From contig LBMP01000001.1 of assembly GCA_001184205.1 (NCBI GenBank), forward strand, positions 601,365 through 665,364: a stretch of 64,000 nt of DNA, given 5' to 3'. Origin of the DNA: Desulfocarbo indianensis. Lineage in GTDB: Bacteria > Desulfobacterota > Desulfarculia > Desulfarculales > Desulfarculaceae. The position numbers were made by a program, and so were the translations under genes. Each line of letters begins with the position of its first letter. The stretch's first letter is position 1. Shown in pieces: positions 26,510 through 33,847 of this stretch. Under the pieces are notes generated by a model. It was not told the origin of the DNA, did no database searches, and saw only the letters and a list, made by a program, of their open reading frames with translations.

Positions 26510-27079
26510 CTACAGCAAGCGATAGGGCAGCATGCGGTGGGTCCATTCGCTGTCCGGGTAGCGGGAGGCGATATCCTGCTGGGCCGCCTTGAGCACGCCG
26601 GGGTCTTTTTCCAGCCGGTATTTGCTCACAGCCCCCAGATACACCGATTCCGGGGCCGCGAAGCTGCCCGGACACTCTTTAAGTATTTGCTCGAACAAAG
26701 ACCGGGCCTCGGTGAACTGGGCGTGGGCAAAGAAAACCTTGGCCTTCATGAGCATGAGGGCGGGGATGAACTGCGCGGGCTCCAGAAAGCCCACCACCCG
26801 CTGATGCTCATGGCCGTCTGAATCCAGCGCCAGCAGGGTGGGCGTCCAGCGCAGGAAAAAGGCGTCGGCCCTTTCTCCGTTGGGGGAAAGGCGCAGGGGA
26901 ACGAAGTTGGCGCTGATGAAGTCCTGTACTTTTTGGTCGGGATACGTGACCGCACCCATCTGCTCGCAGCCGATTCAGCCCGGCAGGTAAAAATCTAATA
27001 ATACTGGTAATTTTCTCATCTTGGCCTCTGTCAAGGCCTGATGCCAGTCCTCGAACCATTGTATTTTACTATCGGACAT
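26510..27079 (-). CDS. Thioredoxin-fold selenoprotein with UxxC motif and TPR-like tail (189 aa, TGA read as selenocysteine)
   Basis: Probable thiol/selenol oxidoreductase. Translation from the ATG at 27079 (AAAGGAG 5 bases upstream) gives MSDSKIQWFEDWHQALTEAK, then LPVLLDFYLPG, an in-frame TGA at 26975-26977, then IGCEQMGAVTYPD and an uninterrupted frame to 26510. The TGA falls exactly where the thioredoxin CxxC first cysteine belongs, giving Sec35-Ile-Gly-Cys38. The cis-Pro motif WTPTLLALDSDG and family text continue on both sides. Residues about 110-189 resemble a TPR-like helical tail. Read as a stop, the TGA would leave a 149-aa fragment lacking the active site. Confidence 0.82.
26948..26977 (-). 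promoter_or_regulatory. Putative bacterial SECIS hairpin after the UGA
   Basis: Directly after the UGA (26975-26977) the mRNA can form a 6-bp stem GGCUGC (26966-26971) with GCGGUC (26948-26953), using two G-U pairs, around a 12-base loop ending AUGGGU. Bacterial selenocysteine insertion needs such a hairpin just downstream of the UGA for SelB binding. Position and size fit; pairing strength was not computed. Confidence 0.5.
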
Positions 27080-27147
27080 GACGTCTCCTTTCGGTTTTAT
27101 AAAAGTATAACGTGACAGGAGAAACACGCTATCCTGAACAGGTAGCC

Positions 27148-27170
27148 CGAATAACGCATGGTGTTATTCG
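27148..27170. promoter_or_regulatory. Inverted repeat CGAATAAC-N7-GTTATTCG
   Basis: CGAATAAC (27148-27155) and GTTATTCG (27163-27170) are perfect inverted copies with a 7-base spacer, 69 bases upstream of the selenoprotein start. This is typical geometry for a dimeric repressor site, or it could be a hairpin in the leader. Confidence 0.45.
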
Positions 27171-27205
27171 TAAACGAATTGTAATAAAATAATTGCCCAT
27201 TGCGG

Positions 27206-27233
27206 TTGTGATAACGATTATGAATGTTATACT
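27206..27233 (+). promoter_or_regulatory. Promoter for the CZB chemoreceptor, overlapped by an inverted repeat
   Basis: TTGTGA (27206-27211), 16-base spacer, TATACT (27228-27233). ATAAC (27211-27215) and GTTAT (27226-27230) form an inverted repeat inside the promoter, echoing the one at 27148-27170, so a shared regulator is possible. Confidence 0.45.
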
Positions 27234-27417
27234 AACTTACAAATCAAAATAATGCCCGCTCGAAGAACAGGCCCGCCCAGCAAGGAACGACTTCCCAACA
27301 GTGACTGCCAACAGAAGCAAGCGCGCCTGAGCTGTTGTTTAAGTAAAAACTATAACAAACAGCCGAAACAAACTTAAAATCTTGGAATGATAGATAAACA
27401 TCAATGGAGTATTCCAT

Positions 27418-29262
27418 ATGGGCAACTTTGGGCTAAGCAGCAAACTTTATATAGGTTTCGGAGTGGTGGTGGTGATCCTGGCCCTGGTGGGGGGTAACGC
27501 GTATTTTTCCCTGGGACGCGTGACGAATAGCGGAGAAAGCGCGCTGAAAAGCAGCGTCGACAGCCGTTTCATGACCGAAAAAGAAGGCGATCACCTGCGC
27601 TGGATTAATAAGTTGCAGAATCTCTTTCTGCAGAACCAGGAATCGCTGGATGTTCAAAAGGACCCGCACTTGTGCGAGTTGGGTAAATTCATCTACGGAA
27701 AAGAGGCCGCGGCCCTGGCCAGGGAAAATCCCGAGCTGGCTAAATTATTTGAGCAAATAAAGGAGCCGCACAGCAAGCTGCATGAATCGGCTGAATTGAT
27801 CGGCGAAGTCTGGAAGCGTGATCACCCCGGCCTGGCCATTACTTTGGCCGAGCGCCTGGACGATCATCGGCGCTGGGCCGGGGCCTTGGCCAATTCATTG
27901 CTGACCAATACGGAAATAACCGTGCAGATGGACCCCGGCCAATGCGCCTTTGGTAAATGGCTGGCCGGCGATCAAGCGCAAAAGCTGATGCAACAGTGGC
28001 CATGGTTCAAGGAAATGGTGGCCGAGCTGATAAAGCATCACAACCGGCTGCACGAAACCGCTAAAGAGATTAAGCAGGCTCAACTGCCCGAAGAGCGGTT
28101 AAAGATATATGAGGAAGCAACCCTTCCCGAGTTGGAGACCTTGGCGGGCCTGTTCGGCAAGATTCAGGCCAGGGAAAAAGCGCTGGAGGATGCCCAGCTG
28201 AAGGCCAGGGATATCTTCCTGCAAAAGACGCTGCCGGCCCTGGCCGAGACCCAGGAAAAACTAAAGGCGATCATCGCCGATTTGATTCAAAGGCAAAACA
28301 CGGCGCAGAAAGACATGCAGGATACCGCCGCTTGGTCCAAATACGCATCCTTGGCCGCGGCGGGCCTGGGAATCATGGTGGGATTGCTATTGGCCTTTTT
28401 CATAACCAGGTCCATAACCAAGCCTATAAATAGAGTGGTGGAAGGGCTGTCGGAGGGCTCCGATCAAGTAGCGTCGGCTTCCCGGCAGGTGTCCTTATCA
28501 AGCCAAAGCCTGGCCGAGGGCTCTTCCGAGCAGGCGGCGGCCCTGGAAGAGACCTCGTCCTCTTTGGAAGAGATGGCCTCCATGTCCCAGCAGAACGCCG
28601 AAAGCGCCAGCCAGGCCGACACCCTCATGAAAGAGACGGTGCAGGTGGTGACCATGGCCAATAAATCCATGAACGACTTGAAAGAGGCCATGAACCGCAT
28701 TGACGAGGCCAGCGGGGAAACCTCCAAGATCATCAAGACCATCGACGAGATAGCCTTCCAGACCAATCTTTTGGCTTTGAACGCGGCGGTGGAGGCGGCC
28801 CGGGCGGGCGAGGCCGGGGCGGGTTTCGCGGTGGTGGCCGACGAGGTGAGAAGCCTGGCCATGCGGGCGGCCGAGGCGGCCAAGAACACCCAAACCCTGA
28901 TAGAGGGCAATCTGCAAAACATCCAGCAGGGCAGCCGGATCGTGGTGGACGCGGACCAGGCCTTCAGCCGGGTGGAGGAATCATCCACCAAGGTGGCCGA
29001 GCTGGTGGCCGAGATAGCCGCCGCCACCGAGGAGCAGAACCAGGGCATCGCCCAGATCAACGCCGCCACCTTGCAGATGGACAAGGTGACCCAGCAGGTG
29101 GCAGCCGGCGCCGAGGAATCGGCCTCCGCCTCGGAGGAGCTGTCCGCCCAGGCCGAATCCATGCAGGAGCTGGTGGCCGACCTGGTGGGTTTGGTGGAGG
29201 GCAAGAGCAGCCGCCGCGAGGTGGCCTACCAGGATAGGAAAGCCCTGCCATACCATGAATAA
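27418..29262 (+). CDS. Methyl-accepting chemotaxis protein with two tandem extracytoplasmic CZB-like domains
   Basis: Chemoreceptor. Helix 1 at residues 10-30 and helix 2 at about 308-331 enclose a sensor made of two CZB-like (chemoreceptor zinc-binding) units. Unit 1 has His59 (DHLRW), Cys86 (CELGKF), His118 and His122 (HSKLHESA). Unit 2 has His150 (DHRRW), Cys176 (CAFGKW), His208 and His212 (HNRLHETA). The 3His/1Cys ligand spacing is the same in both. CZB domains are usually cytoplasmic and single. A long helical region (about 215-305) follows. The signalling tip [20 protein letters not shown] is intact and HAMP is absent or very short. Confidence 0.92.
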   Translation: MGNFGLSSKLYIGFGVVVVILALVGGNAYFSLGRVTNSGESALKSSVDSRFMTEKEGDHLRWINKLQNLFLQNQESLDVQKDPHLCELGKFIYGKEAAALARENPELAKLFEQIKEPHSKLHESAELIGEVWKRDHPGLAITLAERLDDHRRWAGALANSLLTNTEITVQMDPGQCAFGKWLAGDQAQKLMQQWPWFKEMVAELIKHHNRLHETAKEIKQAQLPEERLKIYEEATLPELETLAGLFGKIQAREKALEDAQLKARDIFLQKTLPALAETQEKLKAIIADLIQRQNTAQKDMQDTAAWSKYASLAAAGLGIMVGLLLAFFITRSITKPINRVVEGLSEGSDQVASASRQVSLSSQSLAEGSSEQAAALEETSSSLEEMASMSQQNAESASQADTLMKETVQVVTMANKSMNDLKEAMNRIDEASGETSKIIKTIDEIAFQTNLLALNAAVEAARAGEAGAGFAVVADEVRSLAMRAAEAAKNTQTLIEGNLQNIQQGSRIVVDADQAFSRVEESSTKVAELVAEIAAATEEQNQGIAQINAATLQMDKVTQQVAAGAEESASASEELSAQAESMQELVADLVGLVEGKSSRREVAYQDRKALPYHE

Positions 29263-29321
29263 CGCCCTGCCGGGGAGAGAATCCCCTCCAGGCGGCGATA
29301 CCAACAGACAAGCTAAACCAA

Positions 29322-29358
29322 CGCAGCGGCCTTCCTGATGGGGGCCGCTGCGGTTTTT
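29322..29358 (+). terminator. Rho-independent terminator after the CZB chemoreceptor
   Basis: CGCAGCGGCC (29322-29331) pairs perfectly with GGCCGCTGCG (29343-29352), followed by GTTTTT. A 10-bp GC-rich stem with an 11-base loop. Confidence 0.8.
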
Positions 29359-29427
29359 ATTTCTTTTGTCGCGGGTCTAATGCCCCGAAGCCTGCTTCGG
29401 GGTGGTTCATTTAGACCGGTAGTTGGC

Positions 29428-30018
29428 TCAGCCCGCCAGGATTTCGCTCAAGCCGCGCCGGATGATGCTCACCGCGAACGCCGCTAAAAGCAGCGCCACT
29501 ATCTTGGAGACCGCGCGCAGGCCTTTCAGCCCCAGCCATTGGGCCAGGCGCTCGCCCAGGCGCAGCAGCAGATTCAAAAGAGCCAGGTTGACCAGCAAGG
29601 CGGCCAGGGTCATGGCCCAGCCCGAGGAATCCATGAGGATGAGAAGCGCGGTGATGGCGGCGGGGCCGGCGATCAAGGGCAGGCCCAGGGGCACCACCGC
29701 CGCGTCTAGGCAAGGCCGCGTCTGGGCGTCTTGGGCCACCACCAGATCCCGCACCGCCAGGGCCAGCAGGATCACGCCGCCGGCGATCTGAAAGTCCGCC
29801 TGGGTGATGCCGATGGCCCCGAACACCAGCTTGCCCAAGAGCATGAAGCCCACGCATACCGCCGCGGCGGTGATGGTGGCCTGATTGGCCGCGGCCCTGC
29901 GTTCGGCGGGTTCCGCACCGGCGGTGAGCCCCAGGAAAACCGGCACCATGCCCAGGGGGTCCAGGGCCACGAAAAGCGGTATCCAGGCCAAAAGGAAATG
30001 GTGCAACAACTCCGCCAT
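29428..30018 (-). CDS. MarC family integral membrane protein
   Basis: Six-helix inner-membrane protein of the MarC/UPF0056 family. Hallmarks are the N-terminal FVALDPLGMVPVFLGLT, IAGGVILLALAVRDL in the third helix and GLPLIAGPAAITALLIL in the fourth. The transported substrate is not established; MarC itself is not a proven antibiotic exporter. I chose the ATG at 30018 (GGAG 6 bases upstream) over one four codons earlier. It stands alone, divergent from the pentapeptide-repeat gene. Confidence 0.88.
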   Translation of the reverse strand: MAELLHHFLLAWIPLFVALDPLGMVPVFLGLTAGAEPAERRAAANQATITAAAVCVGFMLLGKLVFGAIGITQADFQIAGGVILLALAVRDLVVAQDAQTRPCLDAAVVPLGLPLIAGPAAITALLILMDSSGWAMTLAALLVNLALLNLLLRLGERLAQWLGLKGLRAVSKIVALLLAAFAVSIIRRGLSEILAG

Positions 30019-30152
30019 GAGGGGCTCCATTCCAACGGGGGTTCTTATTCAATGATATGCCCGGCAAGGAAAGCCGGCAAAGGAGCCAAGGCTCACCGGC
30101 GGACATGCTACAATGGCCGCACTTTTCACTCACATGAGAGGGATAGGCGGCT

Positions 30153-31337
30153 ATGAGGAGCATGGGCAACTTGGGGTGCGCCACGGCGCTTTTGGCGGCG
30201 CTGGTTTTTTGGGCGGCGGTCGGTTGGGCCGGGGCTGATGATAAAAACTACACGGCCAAGGACGAACAAGACTGGCAAGGGAGGCTTCGCGACAGCACCG
30301 CGATCAACCAGGCCGACCTGTACGAGATTCTCCACTTGCATAAATTGTGGCTGAAAGGAAACAAGAAGGAGGGAAAACAAGCGGATTTAAGCGGAGCCGG
30401 TTTAAGTGAAGCCACTTTATGGGGAGCTGATTTAAGTGAAGCCGATTTAAGCGGAGCTAATTTGTTTGGAGCTGATTTATCTAGAATCGATTTAGGTGAA
30501 GCCAATCTAAGAGAAGCCGACTTAAGGGGAACCAATTTAGGTGAGGCCGATTTGAGCGGAGCCGATCTGAGTGGCGCCAACTTAAGAAGAGCCGATTTGA
30601 GCGGAGCAGATTTAAGAGGAGCCGATCTGAGCGGAGCAGATTTATCGCTTGCCGACGTCACGGAAGCGATATTCGAAACAAAAGCGGGAATAATTACCAA
30701 TATTCCGTCAATGGCTACCACCATTAATTTATGGACCATTACATATTATGACTCTCCGCATGGTTTGGTGGAACTCCGGGACGCTTTCAAAAGGGCTGGC
30801 ATGCGCCAGCAGGAGCGGGAGCTGACCTACGCCATCAATCACAATCGGCGACTCAAAGAAGACGAGGCCATCTGGAGCTACGCGCAATGGTTTTTGTTCG
30901 AGTTTCCGGTCGGCTGGGGCATGAATCCCGGCAGGCCGCTTTTGATCATGGCCGGGTTCATACCGGTTTTCGCGATAGTCTATTTTCCGCCCATGGGTGT
31001 GGGCCGCTGGGCCGGCGGCGCGGTGTGGCTGCGCTGGCGCCCGGAGCGTCGCGTCCGCCGCAACGAGCTCAATCATCCCCAAATGCTCAAGAGACAAACG
31101 CTCAAGAGCCAGGGCCTGAAACGGGCCGGCTGGGCGCTTTATTTCTCCATATTGTCCGCGTTTCATATCGGCTGGCGGGACCTCAACGTGGGAAACTGGA
31201 TATCCCGCATGCAGCCCAGGGAATACACCCTGCGGGCCCGCGGCTGGGTGCGCACCGTGTCCGGCTTGCAGTCGCTTTTAAGCGTGTATCTCCTGGCCCT
31301 GGCCGTGTTGACCTATTTCGGCAGGCCCTTTGAATAA
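30153..31337 (+). CDS. Pentapeptide-repeat protein with signal sequence and C-terminal membrane region
   Basis: Signal peptide (residues 1-27), a helical lead-in (28-75), then about twenty pentapeptide repeats of the A(D/N)LSG type (76-175) forming a right-handed beta-helix, a linker domain (180-250) and two or three membrane segments (about 265-283, 322-340, 370-388). The repeat sits outside the cytoplasm if the signal is used, which is uncommon. The repeat DNA uses many TTA and TTG leucine codons while the rest of the gene uses CTG. Function unknown; possibly an envelope sensor or scaffold. Confidence 0.85.
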   Translation: MRSMGNLGCATALLAALVFWAAVGWAGADDKNYTAKDEQDWQGRLRDSTAINQADLYEILHLHKLWLKGNKKEGKQADLSGAGLSEATLWGADLSEADLSGANLFGADLSRIDLGEANLREADLRGTNLGEADLSGADLSGANLRRADLSGADLRGADLSGADLSLADVTEAIFETKAGIITNIPSMATTINLWTITYYDSPHGLVELRDAFKRAGMRQQERELTYAINHNRRLKEDEAIWSYAQWFLFEFPVGWGMNPGRPLLIMAGFIPVFAIVYFPPMGVGRWAGGAVWLRWRPERRVRRNELNHPQMLKRQTLKSQGLKRAGWALYFSILSAFHIGWRDLNVGNWISRMQPREYTLRARGWVRTVSGLQSLLSVYLLALAVLTYFGRPFE

Positions 31338-31478
31338 GGCCGCTTGAGGGACGCCGGGTCCTGAAAGAGCTTGAGGCGGCCAGAGGCGGGCGGCGACTCA
31401 AGGCCGCAACCGGCCGCTTCCCGGCATCTGCCCGGCGCCGTGTCAGCCTCTCGTTAGGGGATGTTCGAGCCGCCGGCT

Positions 31479-32192
31479 TCAGGACGCGGCCCCGGCTTCC
31501 ACCGCCACGATGAGGCGCTTGCCTTCCTGCAGCACCCGGCCCGAGGCCTTGAGCCCCTTCATGGCCCTGGTGATGCTCACCCGGTGGGCGCCGGCCAGGA
31601 AGCTGAGTTCCTCGTGGGTGAAGGGCATGGCGATCACCAGGCCCTTTTTCTCCGGGATGCCGTGCTCACGGGCCACGTTGACCAGCACCTGATAGAGGCG
31701 CTCCTCCAGGTTGGTCAGCGACAGGGAGCCCACCCGTGAAAACAGCCAGTCGATGCGGCGGGAGAGGTTCTTGATCACCTGCAAGCCCAGGCGGGGGTGG
31801 GCCAGCACCAGCTTCTCAAAGTCCTCCCGGCTGAAACCGCAGGTGAGGGAGTCTTCCAGGCACACGGCGGAGACCGGCAGGTCGCCGGGGTCGTTGAGCA
31901 TGTTCTCGCCCAGAAAATCGCCGGCCTTGCGGATGTCCAGGGTGAACTCCGAGCCGTCCTCGCCCAGCTTGGTCAGCTTGGCCCGGCCGCCCTTGATGAG
32001 AAACATGGTGTCCGCCGGATCGCCCTGGCGGAAGATGAGCTCGCCGGCCCCGTATTTGCGGCGCTGGGCCGCCTGGGAAAGCGCCTCCAGGTCGCCGGCC
32101 TCCAGGTCCTGAAACAGCCAGAGGTGGCCCAGGCAGGTGGGCGACAACTCGAGGCCGGGACCGGCCAATTCCTCGCATTTGCATGACGCCAT
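31479..32192 (-). CDS. Crp/Fnr family transcriptional regulator
   Basis: Cyclic-nucleotide-binding-like domain (about residues 24-140, with GELIFRQGDPADTMFLIKGG) and a C-terminal Crp winged helix whose recognition segment is FTHEELSFLAGAHRVSITRAM (shown in part). It lacks the full cAMP pocket signature RxS/T, so the effector is unclear. Cys4, Cys6 and Cys20, plus two Cys near 110 and 117, could hold a metal or Fe-S cluster as in Fnr, but the spacing is not that of E. coli Fnr. It may control the two redox genes just upstream on the same strand (32314-33438). Confidence 0.88.
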   Translation of the reverse strand: MASCKCEELAGPGLELSPTCLGHLWLFQDLEAGDLEALSQAAQRRKYGAGELIFRQGDPADTMFLIKGGRAKLTKLGEDGSEFTLDIRKAGDFLGENMLNDPGDLPVSAVCLEDSLTCGFSREDFEKLVLAHPRLGLQVIKNLSRRIDWLFSRVGSLSLTNLEERLYQVLVNVAREHGIPEKKGLVIAMPFTHEELSFLAGAHRVSITRAMKGLKASGRVLQEGKRLIVAVEAGAAS

Positions 32193-32313
32193 GTCACCCT
32201 CTCGTGAACGGGATATCGGGGCCGCCGGCTGGCCGCGCCTTATAAAAGCATACTGGCTTCCGGCCCCGGCGGCCTGGAAAAACCGCCCAGGGCCGGAAGG
32301 CAGCCGCCGGCCG

Positions 32314-32721
32314 TCAGCCCATGTCCACCAGGGGCCGCGCGCCGGTCACCTTGAACACCACGCCGGCCTGGATCATCTTGGCCGCATCCGGCCCCAGCTT
32401 TTCCGCCAGGGCCGCCCGGATGGCGTCCACCACCGGGCCCTGGCGCTGGATTTCCGTGGCCTCCAGGTAGAGGCGGTGGCCCGGCGTCTGGAAATCCACC
32501 GGGGCCTTGGTCACCACGAAAAAGGCGGCCTTGGGGTTTTCCTCCAGGTTGCGCAGGCTGCGGTTTTCGCCCAGCCCCATGACCAGCTCGCCTTTTTCGT
32601 TGAGCTGGGGGGTGCCGAAATAGGCGACGTTGGGCTGGCCCGCGGCGTCGGCGGTGGCCAAAACGCCCACCCGGCCCGGCTGGTTGATCATCTGTCTCAC
32701 GGATTCATCGATTTGGGGCAT
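32314..32721 (-). CDS. Pyridoxamine 5'-phosphate oxidase-like flavin-binding protein
   Basis: Split-barrel FMN-binding fold of the PNPOx-like superfamily (135 aa). Motifs include RVGVLATADAAGQPNVAYFG near the N-terminus and KAAFFVVTKAPVDFQ in the middle. Most short members are flavin or F420/heme-binding proteins rather than true pyridoxamine oxidases, so the reaction is open. A strong AAGGAGG ribosome site precedes the ATG. It lies 63 bases after the flavodoxin-like gene, likely in one operon. Confidence 0.85.
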   Translation of the reverse strand: MPQIDESVRQMINQPGRVGVLATADAAGQPNVAYFGTPQLNEKGELVMGLGENRSLRNLEENPKAAFFVVTKAPVDFQTPGHRLYLEATEIQRQGPVVDAIRAALAEKLGPDAAKMIQAGVVFKVTGARPLVDMG

Positions 32722-32784
32722 GCTGTTTCCTCCTTAAATGGCGCGGAGTTTTAATACTTGCCATGTTCAAGGGCCGGTGAGGGC

Positions 32785-33438
32785 CTACATGGCAAATTGT
32801 TTGCGCATGGCCTGGCCCAGTTCCCGGCCCAGGTCCAGGCCCTGTTGCCAGACCTCGGCCTGGTCTTCCGCCCGGCTGAACTTTTCCGGGGTTATCTTGG
32901 AATCCTGGCCGAAAACCCAGGGCAGGGCGCTCATGGGACAGGTCTCCCCGTATCCGCAGACCATGCATTCGGGATTGCCGGTGACCTTCACCTGGCCCAA
33001 GAGGTTCATGCCCTCCATCTCCAGGGCCTGGCTCACCTGGGCCGCGGCGTTGTCCAGGCCCGGAATGCCGCGGCCGATGCCGGTGGCCACCACCACGGCC
33101 AGCTTGCCGCGGTTGAGACCGTTCTGGTGGCGCAGGCTGAAAAGGCGCTCCAGGAAAGACCTGGTGAAGGCGTCGGCCCCCGCGTAGGGGCTGTAACAGC
33201 CCACCACCAGGGCGTGGGCGCTTTTGATTTTTTCGGCCAGGGCCGGAAAATCGTCGTTCACCTTGCAGACATTATCCTTTTTGCAGCCCAGGCAGGCAAG
33301 GCAGGGCTGCACCTTCAGCTTGGATAGCTTGACGAATTCATAGGGCCTGCCGCTGGCTTCGCAAATGGCCTGCACCATGCGGTCGGTGTTGGAGTTTTTG
33401 ATGGGGCTGCCGGAAACGGCGATGATCTGGGCCTGCAT
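32785..33438 (-). CDS. Iron-sulfur flavoprotein / NADPH-dependent FMN reductase family protein
   Basis: Flavodoxin-fold electron carrier. FMN-binding P-loop SGSPIKNSNT is at about residues 9-18. The loop CLACLGCKKDNVCKVNDDF (about 46-64) gives a compact Cys pattern typical of iron-sulfur flavoproteins in strict anaerobes. Two more Cys pairs occur at about 159-168 (NPECMVCGYGETCP). Partner and substrate are unknown. GAGGAG precedes the ATG. It faces the winged-helix ferredoxin gene across 409 bases. Confidence 0.85.
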   Translation of the reverse strand: MQAQIIAVSGSPIKNSNTDRMVQAICEASGRPYEFVKLSKLKVQPCLACLGCKKDNVCKVNDDFPALAEKIKSAHALVVGCYSPYAGADAFTRSFLERLFSLRHQNGLNRGKLAVVVATGIGRGIPGLDNAAAQVSQALEMEGMNLLGQVKVTGNPECMVCGYGETCPMSALPWVFGQDSKITPEKFSRAEDQAEVWQQGLDLGRELGQAMRKQFAM

Positions 33439-33847
33439 GACTTCTCCTCGTGGGTTGGATTGCCTGTTTGATTTTGTCTCAGCCTAAGCCCGGAAAAAGC
33501 GCCGCGTCTGTAGCCGGGGCTACCAAATAAAAAATTTTTTAATGCCAGAGTATGCGAACAAGGGGTGAGCCGGCCGGTGGCCATGGATATTATTTTAATA
33601 AATACAGCCAGTTAGCCGTGGCGGCCGGCGCTGGGGCGGCGGGTCGGAAAAGATAAAACGGGTAGTAAAAAATATGCTTGACTTTGGGCGGCGGATTGGC
33701 TTAACTTGGGGGCTTAGCGCTGAATGCCCCTCTCCCGTACGGGGAGGGGCTGCGCTTTCCGCCGCGAACAAGCCCAAAAGGGGGTTTTCAGCGGCGGCCA
33801 GAGCGGAAACCAGAGGGCGGCTTTTTATGTGCCAGGCTAAGAATACC
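33439..33847. other. Divergent region with promoter and leader hairpin
   Basis: 409 bases with no convincing gene. AT-rich sequence at 33525-33680 is followed by the promoter and hairpin described at 33678-33750. An open frame runs in from 33674, but it would start upstream of that promoter. Confidence 0.45.
33678..33750 (+). promoter_or_regulatory. Promoter and strong leader hairpin for the winged-helix ferredoxin gene
   Basis: TTGACT (33678-33683), 17-base spacer, TTAACT (33701-33706) form a fair promoter. About 20 bases on, GCCCCTCTCC (33726-33735) pairs with GGGGAGGGGC (33741-33750) around a 5-base loop. No T-run follows, so it is a leader structure. Confidence 0.45.

Larger units (their letters stand above)
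27080..27417. other. AT-rich divergent region between selenoprotein and CZB chemoreceptor
   Basis: 338 bases with no gene. It contains two inverted repeats sharing the half-sites ATAAC and GTTAT (27148-27170 and 27211-27230) and a promoter for the plus-strand chemoreceptor at 27206-27233. Confidence 0.5.

Noticed and set aside
26510-26959. The 149-aa frame taken as an independent short gene
   Set aside because: It begins inside the thioredoxin fold, lacks the redox motif and has no suitable ribosome site. The full frame with the TGA read as selenocysteine has all three.
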